From positions 1 through 64,000 of the forward strand of contig PMEM01000065.1 of assembly GCA_003155795.1 (NCBI GenBank): a stretch of 64,000 nt of DNA, written 5' to 3'. The notes under the pieces were generated by a model. It was not told where the DNA came from. It saw only the letters and a program-made list of their open reading frames with translations, and did not search any database. Positions 26,298 through 35,838 of this stretch are shown piece by piece; within the stretch, counting starts at the first letter, position 1; each line of letters opens with the position of its first letter. Source of the stretch: Gemmatimonadota bacterium. Lineage in GTDB: Bacteria; Gemmatimonadota; Gemmatimonadetes; Gemmatimonadales; Gemmatimonadaceae. Both the position numbers and the translations under genes were made by a program.

Positions 26298-28688
26298 TCA
26301 TCGCGCAACGGACGCAGCCGCGCCGACTACTGCGCTGTCGTCCAGCGTCTTGAGCACATCGCGCCATGCAAACTTCTTTCCCGAGTGGCGCACCCAGTAA
26401 TTCATCCATGCCATCTCGGCGGTTGACTTTAGTAGCTGATTACGCGGATCAGGAATCCCATGCGTGCTCCCAGGATACACAAGCAGCTCCGTTGGGACCC
26501 CGAGCCGCTGGAGCGCCATGTATAATCCCTCGCTCTCTGGCCGTGGAACACGTGGATCACCTTCCACTACGTGAATCATCGTAGGCGTCTTTGCATTCTG
26601 GATATACGCGATTGGAGACTGCTTCCACCAGTTCTCCATATCGTTGTCGTAATACATCTTATCGCCCAGGTACCATTGACGCACACGCTGCGTATCGCTT
26701 TCACCGTACATCGATATCCAGTTGAACACTCCCGCACCCGAGGAGATCGCCTTGAAGCGATTCGTGTGCGTGAGAATCCAGTTGGACCAGTGGCCGCCGG
26801 CACTCCATCCAAGCACTCCCATCTGCGCGCTGTCCACAATCCCGCTCGCGATCAGATGATCAACCCCCGCCATTATATCCTGGTAGCCCTTGGTGAAGTA
26901 GTCACCCTGACTCTCAATCTTGAACTGTTGTCCATAGTTGGTCGAGCTGCGATAGTTGGGCATTAGCACCGCGTAACCGGCACCGGCGTACACCTGCGCA
27001 CCGTAGCCTCCATTGAACCGCAGCACATCTGCAGCGGCCGGGCCACCGTGTATGGCGACAATGAGCGGATAGCGTTTGCCAGGCTCATAGCCAACCGGCT
27101 TCAGAAGCACGCCTCCAACCGTACGACCATCAGCAGACTTCCAGCTGATCTCATCCTCTTCGCCGAGCGCGATACCGCGCACCCACGGATTCACATCTGT
27201 AAGCCCCACCCACTTTGCGCGCTCGCCAAGCTGGCTCTCCGAAGCCACGCTGAAGATCTCGGGTGGCGTGTCTGGGTCACTGTAATTGAGGAGTATACGA
27301 CCGGAATCCTCATCCTTCGTTGCACGCATCGCCGCTTTCTCATGGGTGATTTGCGTTACGACATTGGCTGCAACATTGAGCGCCAGCACCTGTTCAGTCG
27401 CTTTCACCCCTTCATTGAAGTAGATGGTCTTGCCGTCGTTGGACCAGAACCCAATCGTGACGTCACCGTCAAAACCACCACCAAGCTTCCGAAACGGCTC
27501 GCCACCAGCCGTAACGCTTCGCACGTAAACCCGCTCGTTGTGCATGAATTTGAAATCGTCAGGCGCCGAGAAGGCGACAGACTTGCTATCAGGAGAGAAA
27601 CTCACTGCACTCTCAGCAATATCCTTGTTCGTCGTCAGACGCTCAGTCTTCCCCGTGCTGATCGAAAGCAGGTATGGATCCGCGTAGTCGAACTGCTCCA
27701 GTATATTGCGCTCGTAGCGGTTGGCGGCGATCCCGCGGAAGCCGATCCACTGGCCGTCGTCCGAGATCGTGAAATCGCCAACGCTGTATGATGTATCGCG
27801 TGTCAACCGAGTGGCCTGATGCGTCTGGACGTCAACGCTCCAGAGGCTGGACAGGGGCACTTCCATGTTACGAATCCGCACGTCGAAGTGCTTGTCCAAT
27901 CGCAATTGTTCGTCCGGATCGACCGTGTCCGCCGTGGCGAAATAGATATGCCTCGAATCGGGGGCCCAACGCCACATCCCAATACCCGTAAGCTGTCGCG
28001 TGACCTGTACAGGATGCAGGGAGTCGGTCGCCGTAAGTTCGGGCGCCGCAAGATCGGCAACCGGAAGCGCGTAGAGCTGCGCGTGCGCACCGACTCCCGA
28101 GCGATACGTCAGCCACTTACCGTCTTTGGAAAACGCGAATGTGGTCACGCCGGCGCGCGCGCTGGTGATCTTGCGCGCCTCGCCGCCGTCCGGTCGCATC
28201 ATGTAAAGCTGGTCGGATGCACCTCCGCTACCGCCCCCTGCAGATGGGGGAAAGTACGGTGCTCCAGGTCCGCTCGTCGGCAGGACGCTTGGACGATCGG
28301 CGCCGGCCTGAGTCGCTGCTGCGTCACGGTCCGACAGGAAAACAAAGAAGCTACCATCCGGCGCCCAGGTCGGGCTTACTTCGTTCTTGGTCCCGGTGAA
28401 CGTGAGCTGTTTCGTGCTCGATACGCCGCGCGCGGTACTCACAAGATAGATGTCGCTCTGGCGTCTGGCCTGCTTCCAGTCGGGAACGCTCTTCGTATAG
28501 AGTAGCCACTGGCCGTCACGACTCACTGCAGGAGTCCCGATCTGACTCATGTTTTGATTGTCGACCCACGTCATTGGTCGTCGAGTAGCGCTCGACTGCG
28601 CCTGGACAATCGAAGCTGTACACGCGAGTGAGAGATACGCCGCGGTGCACCGCGCATATGATGAGTAGGAATGATTACTCCGCATCAT
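26298..28688 (-). CDS. S9 prolyl oligopeptidase-family peptidase
   Basis: A 796-residue exported serine peptidase. From ATG 28688 (GGGAAGG five bases upstream) the N-terminus reads as a signal peptide ending near IVQAQ; a frame extending to 28799 has no ribosome-binding site. Residues about 35-500 form a PD40/TolB-like beta-propeller (GTPAVSRDGQWLLYTKS, SPTWAPDGSFFVFLSDRDA). The alpha/beta-hydrolase domain follows, with nucleophile Ser in GVLGWSAGGHWSNW, Asp in HVVEGDPRVP and His in GSTHGIPDP. Such enzymes cut dipeptides or oligopeptides in the periplasm. The genes on either side act on sugars, so it may be a bystander. It converges on GH127 with a 26-base gap. Confidence 0.92.
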   Translation of the reverse strand: MMRSNHSYSSYARCTAAYLSLACTASIVQAQSSATRRPMTWVDNQNMSQIGTPAVSRDGQWLLYTKSVPDWKQARRQSDIYLVSTARGVSSTKQLTFTGTKNEVSPTWAPDGSFFVFLSDRDAAATQAGADRPSVLPTSGPGAPYFPPSAGGGSGGASDQLYMMRPDGGEARKITSARAGVTTFAFSKDGKWLTYRSGVGAHAQLYALPVADLAAPELTATDSLHPVQVTRQLTGIGMWRWAPDSRHIYFATADTVDPDEQLRLDKHFDVRIRNMEVPLSSLWSVDVQTHQATRLTRDTSYSVGDFTISDDGQWIGFRGIAANRYERNILEQFDYADPYLLSISTGKTERLTTNKDIAESAVSFSPDSKSVAFSAPDDFKFMHNERVYVRSVTAGGEPFRKLGGGFDGDVTIGFWSNDGKTIYFNEGVKATEQVLALNVAANVVTQITHEKAAMRATKDEDSGRILLNYSDPDTPPEIFSVASESQLGERAKWVGLTDVNPWVRGIALGEEDEISWKSADGRTVGGVLLKPVGYEPGKRYPLIVAIHGGPAAADVLRFNGGYGAQVYAGAGYAVLMPNYRSSTNYGQQFKIESQGDYFTKGYQDIMAGVDHLIASGIVDSAQMGVLGWSAGGHWSNWILTHTNRFKAISSGAGVFNWISMYGESDTQRVRQWYLGDKMYYDNDMENWWKQSPIAYIQNAKTPTMIHVVEGDPRVPRPESEGLYMALQRLGVPTELLVYPGSTHGIPDPRNQLLKSTAEMAWMNYWVRHSGKKFAWRDVLKTLDDSAVVGAAASVAR

Positions 28689-29135
28689 AGAACCTTCCCA
28701 AAAGGATGAGTAACGAGCCGACGGTTGCAGCTTGAGCGCGCGGTGCCAGTAATCGGTGCTCCGGTCATCGGCGCGAAGCGCGTTTCTGATGTTGTCCAAC
28801 AGATGACCGAATCGGAGTTCCCCGACACCAACTCATAAACGAGCACGCTGCGATACAGATCGACCATTCTAGTATGGCGTGATGAGCGGGCGGGTCGCAG
28901 GCGCCATTACGTCGACTCTTACGGCGTTGACGGCGCTAATATACGATGGCAGCTCAGGCGAGGCAAGCTTGCATGGAACCTGATCTGGAGCGCAAGGATC
29001 GATCGTCTGTGCGCGGGAGATCGGTGTCACGTCTTGCAGGGAGATCGGTGTCAAGTCTTGCACAGTGCGCGCTGACTTGGCGCACCGCGCAAGACCTGAC
29101 ACTAATCCCCACCCAATCCCGCACCAATTCCAATC
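28689..29135. other. Intergenic region without a gene
   Basis: Between the S9 peptidase start and the sugar-dehydrogenase remnant I see no convincing coding sequence. The region holds the REP-like duplication at 29015-29100 and a C-rich stretch of CCAATC/CCGATC-like hexamers at about 29105-29145. A similar C-rich stretch occurs near 33465-33510. Confidence 0.6.
29015..29100. repeat. GTCAAGTCTTGC-type repeat with 24-base tandem duplication
   Basis: A 24-base unit starting GGGAGATCGGTGTCA occurs at 29015-29038 and 29039-29062 with one difference (C or A at unit position 16). The second unit runs into an inverted arm ending GCGCAAGACCTGACAC near 29100, giving a REP-like palindrome related to that at 5616. 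Confidence 0.7.
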
Positions 29136-29345
29136 CCGATCCCAATCGAGCCCGTGATCTACTGGACGCCGGTCATCGGGCCGGGAAACCTCACCTTGTT
29201 CAACGGCAAAATGTTTCCGGAGTGGGACGGCCCGGCGTTCGTTTGCGGATTGTCCAAAAAGCCGCTGGTTTGGATCACGTTCGACGGCAAGGGCGGAGCG
29301 ACAGCGGTGGACCGCTGGGATCCAGTCCGGCAGGTTGCCGCTGCA
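29136..29345 (+). pseudogene. C-terminal remnant of a PQQ-type sugar dehydrogenase
   Basis: The frame reads EPVIYWTPVIGPGNL, then FNGKMFPEWDGPAFVCGL, then ITFDGKGGATAVDRWD. This pattern is the C-terminal propeller part of secreted glucose/sorbosone dehydrogenases (GSDH family), where the sequence normally continues RRVRDV and further blades. Here only about 65 residues remain, there is no start or signal upstream, and the frame ends at 29381. It abuts the GH89 start. I read it as a decayed fragment left by deletion, with the adjacent repeats as possible deletion points. Confidence 0.7.
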
Positions 29346-29373
29346 AGCCCGTTTGGGCCAGATTCAGGTGACC

Positions 29374-31590
29374 ATGATTGAACATAAAAAGTTGTTCACG
29401 CTCATATTCACTGTTGCACTGCCTGCCAGCTCAATCGCGCAGACGTCGCATCCTGTGGATCTGGCGGCCGCTCGCTCGCTGATTGCGCGTGTTGCGCCGA
29501 CCAATGCTGCTGGTTTCGATGTCGCTGCAATTCCCGATAGCGCTGGCCGCGATGTATTTGAAGTGGCAAGCGTCGGGTCGCGCGTGATGCTGCGCGGATC
29601 ATCGGGCGTTGCTATCGCATCGGCACTCAACTGGTACCTGGAGAATGTCGCCGGCGTGAACGCATCGCTGCCACTCAAGCCGATCGCGTTGCCAACGCCG
29701 CTACCGCACGTCACGGCGCCGGTGCACGTGTCAACGCGTTATCGAGTGCGCTATTTTTTCAACTATTGCACGTTCTCGTATTCGATGGCGTGGTGGAACT
29801 GGAACGACTGGCAGTCGATGATCGACTGGATGGCGCTCAAGGGTATCAACGCGCCGCTCGCTGTCACGGGTCAGGAAGCAATCTGGCGCTCGGTGCTCGG
29901 CGATTTCGGTTTCAACCGCAAGCAGATCGGCGACTTTATTGTGGGGCCGGCATATTTGCCGTGGGGCTGGATGGCGAACATTGACGGATTGGGTGGACCG
30001 CTGCCCGACAGTTGGATTGACAGCCACGTCACTCTGGAGAAACAGATCCTGTCGCGTGAACGCTCACTCGGCATGACACCAGTGCTGCAAGGATTCACCG
30101 GACATGTGCCGGAGTCGATCGCGCAGGTAATTCCCGGAACGAGGATTCATCAAACCGGAAATTGGTCTGCCGGGTTCTCCGGCACCTGGTTCCTGGATCC
30201 ACAGGATTCACTGTTCCAGCGGATGGGGCGGAAGTTTGTCGAGAAGCAGACCGAACTGTTCGGTACAGATCACCTGTACGCCGCGGATCCATTCAACGAG
30301 ATCGACCCACCGTCGAACGACTCGACGTTCCTCGCCGAGATGGGCGGCGCGATCTACAACGGCGTGCACTCGGCAGACACGAGCGCGACGTGGGTAATCC
30401 AGGCGTGGTTCCTGGTGTACGGCAAGAAGTTCTGGCAGGAGCCACAGGCCGAAGCGTTGCTTGGGGCCGTGCCGGATGACCACATGCTCGTGCTGGATTT
30501 GTGGGGCGATCGATCGCCTGGTTGGAAGGTGCGGCACGCGTTCTATGGAAAGCCGTGGATATGGAACGTACTGTACAACTTTGGCGGCAAGGTGAGCGTG
30601 AACGGTGACCTGCCACAGATTGCCGCGAATCTGGACACGGCCATTCGCAGTCCCGACAAGGGACGCATGGAAGGGCTCGGAATGACGATGGAAGGTTTGG
30701 GCACGAACCCCATTGTTCCCGATTTTGTGTTCGACCAGGTTTGGCGCGACACGGTGCCGGATGTGAATGCGTGGACGCGCGACTATATCACGCGCCGTTA
30801 CGGACATTACAACGCATCGGCGTGGAGCGCGTGGCAGTTGTTGCTCGCGACGGCGTTCCGCTCGTCGGCGCAGACGGGGAACTTTCTGGGCGAGCGGCCT
30901 CAATTCTATGTAAAGGGGCGCGCATATCGAACCGAACCCATTCCGCCATATGATGAGCGCACTGTGGTGCGCGCGCTGGATTCGCTGTTGGCCGCAGCGC
31001 CGGCGCTGGGCGCGAACGACGCGTATCGCTACGATGTAGTGAACCTGACCCGACAGGTACTTGGTCAGCTCGCGCTACCGCTGGTGAATCAATTGCAGGC
31101 GGCGTACAACAAAAAGGATCACACAAAACTCATCGCAACCGAAGCACAGATCGAATCGCTGTTGCGCGACCTCGATACGTTGGTTGGCACGCGACAGGAG
31201 TTCCTTCTGGGTCGCTGGATTGCTGATGCAAAGCGCTGGGGCACGACGGACGACGAGCGCCGGTTGTACGAGTGGAATGCGCGCAACATCATCACGCTCT
31301 GGGGCACCAAGTGCACCGAGGGGCAGAATGACGATCTCAACCTGTACGCATTCAAGGAGTGGGAGGGAATGTTCACCGGGTACTTCCTGCCGCGGTGGAA
31401 GATGTTCTTCAAGGACCTGAACGCGTCACTCGACAGTGGCAAACCGTTCGACCGCGCGCCGTTTGCCGCCGCGTCGTGCGAGTGGGAGCAGAAATGGTCG
31501 CACGCGACAACGCCGACATTCAGGACAAAGCCGGCGGGTGATGCGGTTGGGACGGCGGAACGCCTGGTGAAGAAGTGGCGCCTGCGTTGA
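29374..31590 (+). CDS. GH89 alpha-N-acetylglucosaminidase
   Basis: A 738-residue secreted enzyme related to human NAGLU. ATG 29374 has AGGTGA just upstream and begins a signal peptide (LFTLIFTVALPASSIAQ). The N-terminal GH89 domain spans about 25-100 and the barrel about 115-450, with HLYAADPFNEIDPPS (Glu309, predicted acid/base) and MTMEGLGTNPIVPDF (Glu440, predicted nucleophile), matching human Glu316 and Glu446. A C-terminal helical domain follows (ARNIITLWGT). The family hydrolyses terminal alpha-1,4-linked GlcNAc, for example from heparan-type chains or mucin. The GlcNAc specificity is unlike the arabinose/galactose theme and suggests varied glycan use. It is preceded by the dehydrogenase remnant. 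Confidence 0.92.
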   Translation: MIEHKKLFTLIFTVALPASSIAQTSHPVDLAAARSLIARVAPTNAAGFDVAAIPDSAGRDVFEVASVGSRVMLRGSSGVAIASALNWYLENVAGVNASLPLKPIALPTPLPHVTAPVHVSTRYRVRYFFNYCTFSYSMAWWNWNDWQSMIDWMALKGINAPLAVTGQEAIWRSVLGDFGFNRKQIGDFIVGPAYLPWGWMANIDGLGGPLPDSWIDSHVTLEKQILSRERSLGMTPVLQGFTGHVPESIAQVIPGTRIHQTGNWSAGFSGTWFLDPQDSLFQRMGRKFVEKQTELFGTDHLYAADPFNEIDPPSNDSTFLAEMGGAIYNGVHSADTSATWVIQAWFLVYGKKFWQEPQAEALLGAVPDDHMLVLDLWGDRSPGWKVRHAFYGKPWIWNVLYNFGGKVSVNGDLPQIAANLDTAIRSPDKGRMEGLGMTMEGLGTNPIVPDFVFDQVWRDTVPDVNAWTRDYITRRYGHYNASAWSAWQLLLATAFRSSAQTGNFLGERPQFYVKGRAYRTEPIPPYDERTVVRALDSLLAAAPALGANDAYRYDVVNLTRQVLGQLALPLVNQLQAAYNKKDHTKLIATEAQIESLLRDLDTLVGTRQEFLLGRWIADAKRWGTTDDERRLYEWNARNIITLWGTKCTEGQNDDLNLYAFKEWEGMFTGYFLPRWKMFFKDLNASLDSGKPFDRAPFAAASCEWEQKWSHATTPTFRTKPAGDAVGTAERLVKKWRLR

Positions 31591-31608
31591 CTTTGGCGTC
31601 CGTTTCTG

Positions 31609-33420
31609 CTACGAGCTGAACGAAACGTGAAGCTCGGTGCCCACAATGCTGAACGATGGCGTTGCGCCCCCCACCGTAGTTCCTGTGAACTGGTCCGCCG
31701 CGAAGCTCCCAAGATTGGGCGCGGTGAGAACGACGTACGATTCACCAACCGTAACGCCGTTCGCGCTCTTGAATGAAATGCGAACCGGTGTCGCTGTGAT
31801 TCCCAGTTGTTCCGAGACAATCAGACAGGTTGTTTGTGCGCCGACCGAAACCACGATACAACCTCCCGCCGATTCAAGTGCTCCGATCGTCAAACCGGAC
31901 TGTGTGCAACCGCTGATGTCGATAGTACCGCCGTCGTGCAGTTGAACGCTCGCGGTACCTCCGGATGCATCACCACTGAACACGATCGTACCGGCGCCGC
32001 CGTCATTGATACCACCAAACGCTATCAGTTCCGCGTTCATGGCGCTCGACGTTCCGCCGAATGATGTCTGACCTCCGCACGCGCCGGGAACAACCGCACC
32101 CATGTTGACGAATGTTGCATTACCTCCACTCGGACCGTTGCTTCCCGCGGTGGAGACTCCCGGGTCGGCGTAAACGGTGAACTGTGTGTAACCACCGGAT
32201 GCGGTGTCAGAAGAGCCAGGCAAGTTCCAGAAAACACCGCGTCCAGCATCTGGAGAATAGTTCGCACTGGGTCCCGACCCGCAATCGGCCTCCCTTGGCA
32301 GCGAGATCGAGAAAACAGTGTGTCCTGCACACGACTGATTGCCAGCTACGGCGCTGCCGTAATTGATGAATGTTCCTTGAGCAGCGGTAGGCGAACCATA
32401 CTTCGCCGTGAAATAGGTATGACCACCTCCCTGACCATCGCCGGTCGCGCCATGGTTGTGAAAAAAACCGTTACCCGCGGACGCACCCATGTTGTTGCTG
32501 GGAAGGCACGGATAATTGTTGTTAAAGCTCGTGACACCACCGAATCCACCGGCGGCAGTAGCGGCGTAGTTGTGGTACTGCCCTTGTGCCGCAGTCGCGC
32601 AACCATCAATTGCTACATCGCCGCCATTTGCGAGGCCAACGACTGCGCCTTCGTTATGATACACGCCGTTGGCAGCGGTCGCGTTGTCGTAGAATTGGGT
32701 GTTGCCGCCGTTACCGCCTGGAACAGTACCGCCGACGTTCGTGAATACACCATGCGCAGCGCACGACGTGTTGTGGAACACCACGTTGCCGAATGTGTCA
32801 CCGTCAGTCGTGCTCGTGGATCCAAAGATTGTGAATCGCGCGGTATCTGCCGATGACGAATCGCTGAAGCTCACCTCGCCTCCAACGGTGCTTCCTTCGC
32901 TCGGTGGCGTACCGGCGCCGGTGCGCACGATGAACGACGCCGAACCCGCGTTGGAAGTATTATGGAATCCAATTACGCCGCCGGCTGCATGTGCGGGCGT
33001 TGATGGACCCGCTGCGTACTCGACGTCATTTCCACCAGCTGTCGCGGAATTGATGAACTTGAGCTGCGGATTTTCGTATCCAGCCGACGACGATGCAACC
33101 ACGAACCGCTGAGGTTTCCCGGAAGAGTTCACCACGCCTGCGCCGGTTATCGTCAGTGCCGGAGCGTTGGGTGCGGGATCTGTAAACCTGATCGTGTATG
33201 ATGGCGCTCCGTCGCCGAACTCTATGCTTTCCACAGTGGCGCCGATAGTCGCGACGAAACCAACTTCTGTTCGAGTTGAATTTCCGAATCGCGCAGTGTT
33301 GGTGGGCACCTGTGCTGGATTCCAGTTGGCGGCCGTGGTCCAGTGCGACGAACCGGGTTGCTCCGCCCAATCGGAACTTCCAGTGGCAGCTGATGACGAT
33401 GCGCGGATATTGTCGATCAT
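31609..33420 (-). CDS. Beta-solenoid repeat protein, function unknown
   Basis: A 603-residue protein starting at ATG 33420 (the frame is open to 33486). The N-terminus has HWTTAANWNPAQVPTNTA, a pattern seen in autotransporter-type extracellular beta-strand proteins. From about 200 to 530 there are about eight degenerate repeats of roughly 28 residues with the plan A-x-x-G-(V/F/Y)-(F/Y)-x-N-x-G and then GG-x-T-x-F, for example AAHGVFTNVGGTVPGGNGG and AANGVYHNEGAVVGLANGG. This implies a right-handed beta-helix. No signal peptide, TonB-type barrel, sortase motif or PEP-CTERM tail is visible, which is odd for such a surface-type protein; the true 5' end may be lost. It converges on the GH89 gene. 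Confidence 0.6.
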   Translation of the reverse strand: MIDNIRASSSAATGSSDWAEQPGSSHWTTAANWNPAQVPTNTARFGNSTRTEVGFVATIGATVESIEFGDGAPSYTIRFTDPAPNAPALTITGAGVVNSSGKPQRFVVASSSAGYENPQLKFINSATAGGNDVEYAAGPSTPAHAAGGVIGFHNTSNAGSASFIVRTGAGTPPSEGSTVGGEVSFSDSSSADTARFTIFGSTSTTDGDTFGNVVFHNTSCAAHGVFTNVGGTVPGGNGGNTQFYDNATAANGVYHNEGAVVGLANGGDVAIDGCATAAQGQYHNYAATAAGGFGGVTSFNNNYPCLPSNNMGASAGNGFFHNHGATGDGQGGGHTYFTAKYGSPTAAQGTFINYGSAVAGNQSCAGHTVFSISLPREADCGSGPSANYSPDAGRGVFWNLPGSSDTASGGYTQFTVYADPGVSTAGSNGPSGGNATFVNMGAVVPGACGGQTSFGGTSSAMNAELIAFGGINDGGAGTIVFSGDASGGTASVQLHDGGTIDISGCTQSGLTIGALESAGGCIVVSVGAQTTCLIVSEQLGITATPVRISFKSANGVTVGESYVVLTAPNLGSFAADQFTGTTVGGATPSFSIVGTELHVSFSS

Positions 33421-33495
33421 GTCGTTACGCGAGTTCGATGTTGAGGGCGGCCACAAGTGAATCGACCGATCCCACCCCGATCCCAACCTCCGTCC

Positions 33496-34968
33496 CTATC
33501 TCCCACCACGCTCCGGCTGTCCTCCAGCATTCCACGCCGGTTTGAAGTCGCTCGTCGCGAGCCACCGCAGCGGATCGATCAAACTCTGAATCGCAGATGT
33601 CATGAACGGAATGTTGAGAGTTGCGAACTCATCATCCGGTTGATGATAGGTGGGTGGTGTTCCCCAACCTGCTGCGGTATGCGCCACCACTCCCTTCAAC
33701 GCGAGCGCATAGTTGTCCGAGCGCTCGAAGAAGTGCTGCTCCGGATACGGATCCGGTCCGAGCAACGCGCCGTGTGCTTTGAGCGCCGGTCCAAGATTCG
33801 ATCGCTCCCATCCTGTGAACAACAACGTGCCCTTCGGCATCTTCGGATCCTGCGTGCCGATCATCTCGAATTCGACATTCGCAACCAGACTCGTCAGCGG
33901 TACCGGCGGATGTTCACCGAAATACGTCGAGCCGAGCTCACCGATTTCCTCGCTGCCGTAACAAACGAACAGAATACTTCGACGCGGCCTCGGGCCAGAT
34001 GCGAGCGCATGTGCAAGCTCCATCACTGCCGTCGTTCCGGCCGCATCGTCGTTCGCTCCGTTGTAGATCGAGTCGCCCTTTACCGGCCGCCCGATTCCCA
34101 GATGGTCCAGATGCGCGGAAAGCAGAATCGTTCCTGCCGACGGGTCGGTACCCTGCAAGTATCCAATCGCGTTGTACGTCTTTCGCGCTTCAGCCTGCGG
34201 TACAACCTCTACCGCGAGCGTCGCGGTCGCGCCATCGGTTTCACGTGCGAGCCGAGTCGCTGCAGCCGCAGTGAGCACGACGACGTTTCGTGCAACTGCG
34301 GACTGTGGACCGTCCTTGAGCCGAACGCCGACGCGTGTACGTCCGCCGAGTTGCGTGGACATCGCGTCCGTTGCCGGACTCGCCGGTACCAGCACTACAG
34401 CGGCGCCCGCACGCACTAATTGCGTCGCCGCACCCATCGCTTTTTGTGGATCGCCGCCGACGAGAACGATCGCGCCCCTGGCGTGCGCCTGCGCCAGATT
34501 CTCGGGTAGGACTTTCACCAACTGTGCCGTTACCGGAACACCGGACGACATGAGCAGATGAAAATCACTGCCTTCCTTCAACGTCACATTGCCAACTGTG
34601 AGCGTCGCATTGCCTGACAACTCCGGCGATACCACCTCGGCGCTCTGTATGTAGCCCGTCATGCCTGGCGCGGTCTTCAGCCCGTAAGCCATGAACTCGG
34701 AAGCAACATACGTTGCCGTGATCTGTTCGTCGCGAGTCGCGCTTCCGCGACCGTGCATCGCATCACTCGACAGGAAACGTTCGTGCGCCGCCACCCATTC
34801 CGGTCGCACAACCCACGTCGATTTCTTTTGCGCTACGCCAGGTGAGCGAGATGCCGCTGCAGCCTGCTGCGCCACTGCCTGTGTGACGGGCAACAGCGCG
34901 CTCACCGATACCGTGACCAACAGCCGCACTAGCGGCGAACGACGTCCTGCTGTGTGACGCTCCTTCAT
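33496..34968 (-). CDS. M28-family zinc aminopeptidase, exported
   Basis: A 490-residue peptidase. ATG 34968 is chosen because CAGGAG lies just upstream and a signal peptide follows (LVRLLVTVSVSALLPVTQAVAQ); the frame is open to 35172. A PA domain is inserted at about 140-270 (VTAQLVKVLPENLAQAHARG). The M28 core carries the co-catalytic zinc ligands and base: SAHLDHLG, YNGANDDAAGT, CYGSEEIGELGS, MIGTQDP and a late His in TYHQPDDEF. It should trim N-terminal residues from peptides in the periplasm. The divergent spacer toward the DsrE-like gene contains TATAAT on the minus strand (35069-35074), a possible -10 element, but without a clear -35. Confidence 0.9.
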   Translation of the reverse strand: MKERHTAGRRSPLVRLLVTVSVSALLPVTQAVAQQAAAASRSPGVAQKKSTWVVRPEWVAAHERFLSSDAMHGRGSATRDEQITATYVASEFMAYGLKTAPGMTGYIQSAEVVSPELSGNATLTVGNVTLKEGSDFHLLMSSGVPVTAQLVKVLPENLAQAHARGAIVLVGGDPQKAMGAATQLVRAGAAVVLVPASPATDAMSTQLGGRTRVGVRLKDGPQSAVARNVVVLTAAAATRLARETDGATATLAVEVVPQAEARKTYNAIGYLQGTDPSAGTILLSAHLDHLGIGRPVKGDSIYNGANDDAAGTTAVMELAHALASGPRPRRSILFVCYGSEEIGELGSTYFGEHPPVPLTSLVANVEFEMIGTQDPKMPKGTLLFTGWERSNLGPALKAHGALLGPDPYPEQHFFERSDNYALALKGVVAHTAAGWGTPPTYHQPDDEFATLNIPFMTSAIQSLIDPLRWLATSDFKPAWNAGGQPERGGR

Positions 34969-35184
34969 TCTCCTGACTCCCATTGCGCTTGCGTGTATGT
35001 TTGCGTTTGATGCCGACCGATAGATCCATGTCCGCTCCGGTTTACGGGCGAGCGACATGCTGACGGCTATTATATAGTACCTTTTCAGCGACCGACCGGC
35101 CGGAATTGCGCGAAATCGACTCTGCAATCTGGCGGTAGATTCCCGGACTTTCCACCGCCCACCCCGAACCACGTTAACTCAACC

Positions 35185-35838
35185 ATGACTCAACGACGTG
35201 AGTTTCTCGCCCAACTCGGTGGCCTCGTCGCCGCCGGCTCGCTCGATGCCAGCCGACTCGACGCGATGACCCCAGCTCAGACCCCCGATTGGGACCTCTC
35301 CTGGGTCGATCGCATCACCGCCGCGAAGAACCGGGTGGTGTACAATGTCAACGCGATCGCCGATGGTGATGCGGTGTACAGCGCCGCGGTTGTAATAGAT
35401 CAGTTTCATGATGTGTACGGGGCCAGCGCCCAGGCGACATGCGCCGTACTTGTGTTCCGAGCCGCAGGCACTCCCCTCGGCTTCAACGATTTGATCTGGG
35501 AGAAGTACAAGGTCGGAGAAGAGGAAAAAATCATCGATCCGGCCACCAAAGTCTCTGCAACACGCAACATCTTCCTGAAAGCGCGCGAGGGTGCCAGCCC
35601 GATGGCAGCCGCGAGCAGCATCTCCGCACTTCAACAGCGCGGACTCGTCTGTGTAGTCTGCAACAGGGCAACCAAGGGCTGGGCCAGCACGATCGCAGAG
35701 AAGACCCAGCAGAAGGAGTCCGATGTCTACGCGGAGTTGCGCGCGAATCTCATCCCGGGCGCGTACCTCGCACCGTCGGGAATCTTCGCCCTGGTACGCG
35801 CCCAGAATGCGGGGTGCGCATACCTGCCGGGTGATTGA
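35185..35838 (+). CDS. DsrE-like fold protein with Tat-like leader
   Basis: A 217-residue protein of unknown function. The N-terminus MTQRREFLAQLGGLVAAGSL resembles a twin-arginine signal. The remainder fits a DsrE/DsrF-like alpha/beta fold: AKNRVVYNVNAIADGDAVYSA, ATCAVLVFRAAGTPLGFND, ISALQQRGLVCVVCNRAT, and a conserved-looking ending LIPGAYLAPSGIFALVRAQ. Two cysteines, Cys in VVCNRA and Cys near the C-terminus in NAGCAYL, could be redox-active, but the family function in this setting is not known. It is divergent from the M28 gene and followed by 120 bases without features. Confidence 0.6.
   Translation: MTQRREFLAQLGGLVAAGSLDASRLDAMTPAQTPDWDLSWVDRITAAKNRVVYNVNAIADGDAVYSAAVVIDQFHDVYGASAQATCAVLVFRAAGTPLGFNDLIWEKYKVGEEEKIIDPATKVSATRNIFLKAREGASPMAAASSISALQQRGLVCVVCNRATKGWASTIAEKTQQKESDVYAELRANLIPGAYLAPSGIFALVRAQNAGCAYLPGD

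Noticed and set aside
35067-35077. CTATTATATAG as a further member of the GTATAC operator group
   Set aside because: It lacks the GTATAC core and is more likely a -10-type AT-rich element of the M28 or DsrE-like gene.
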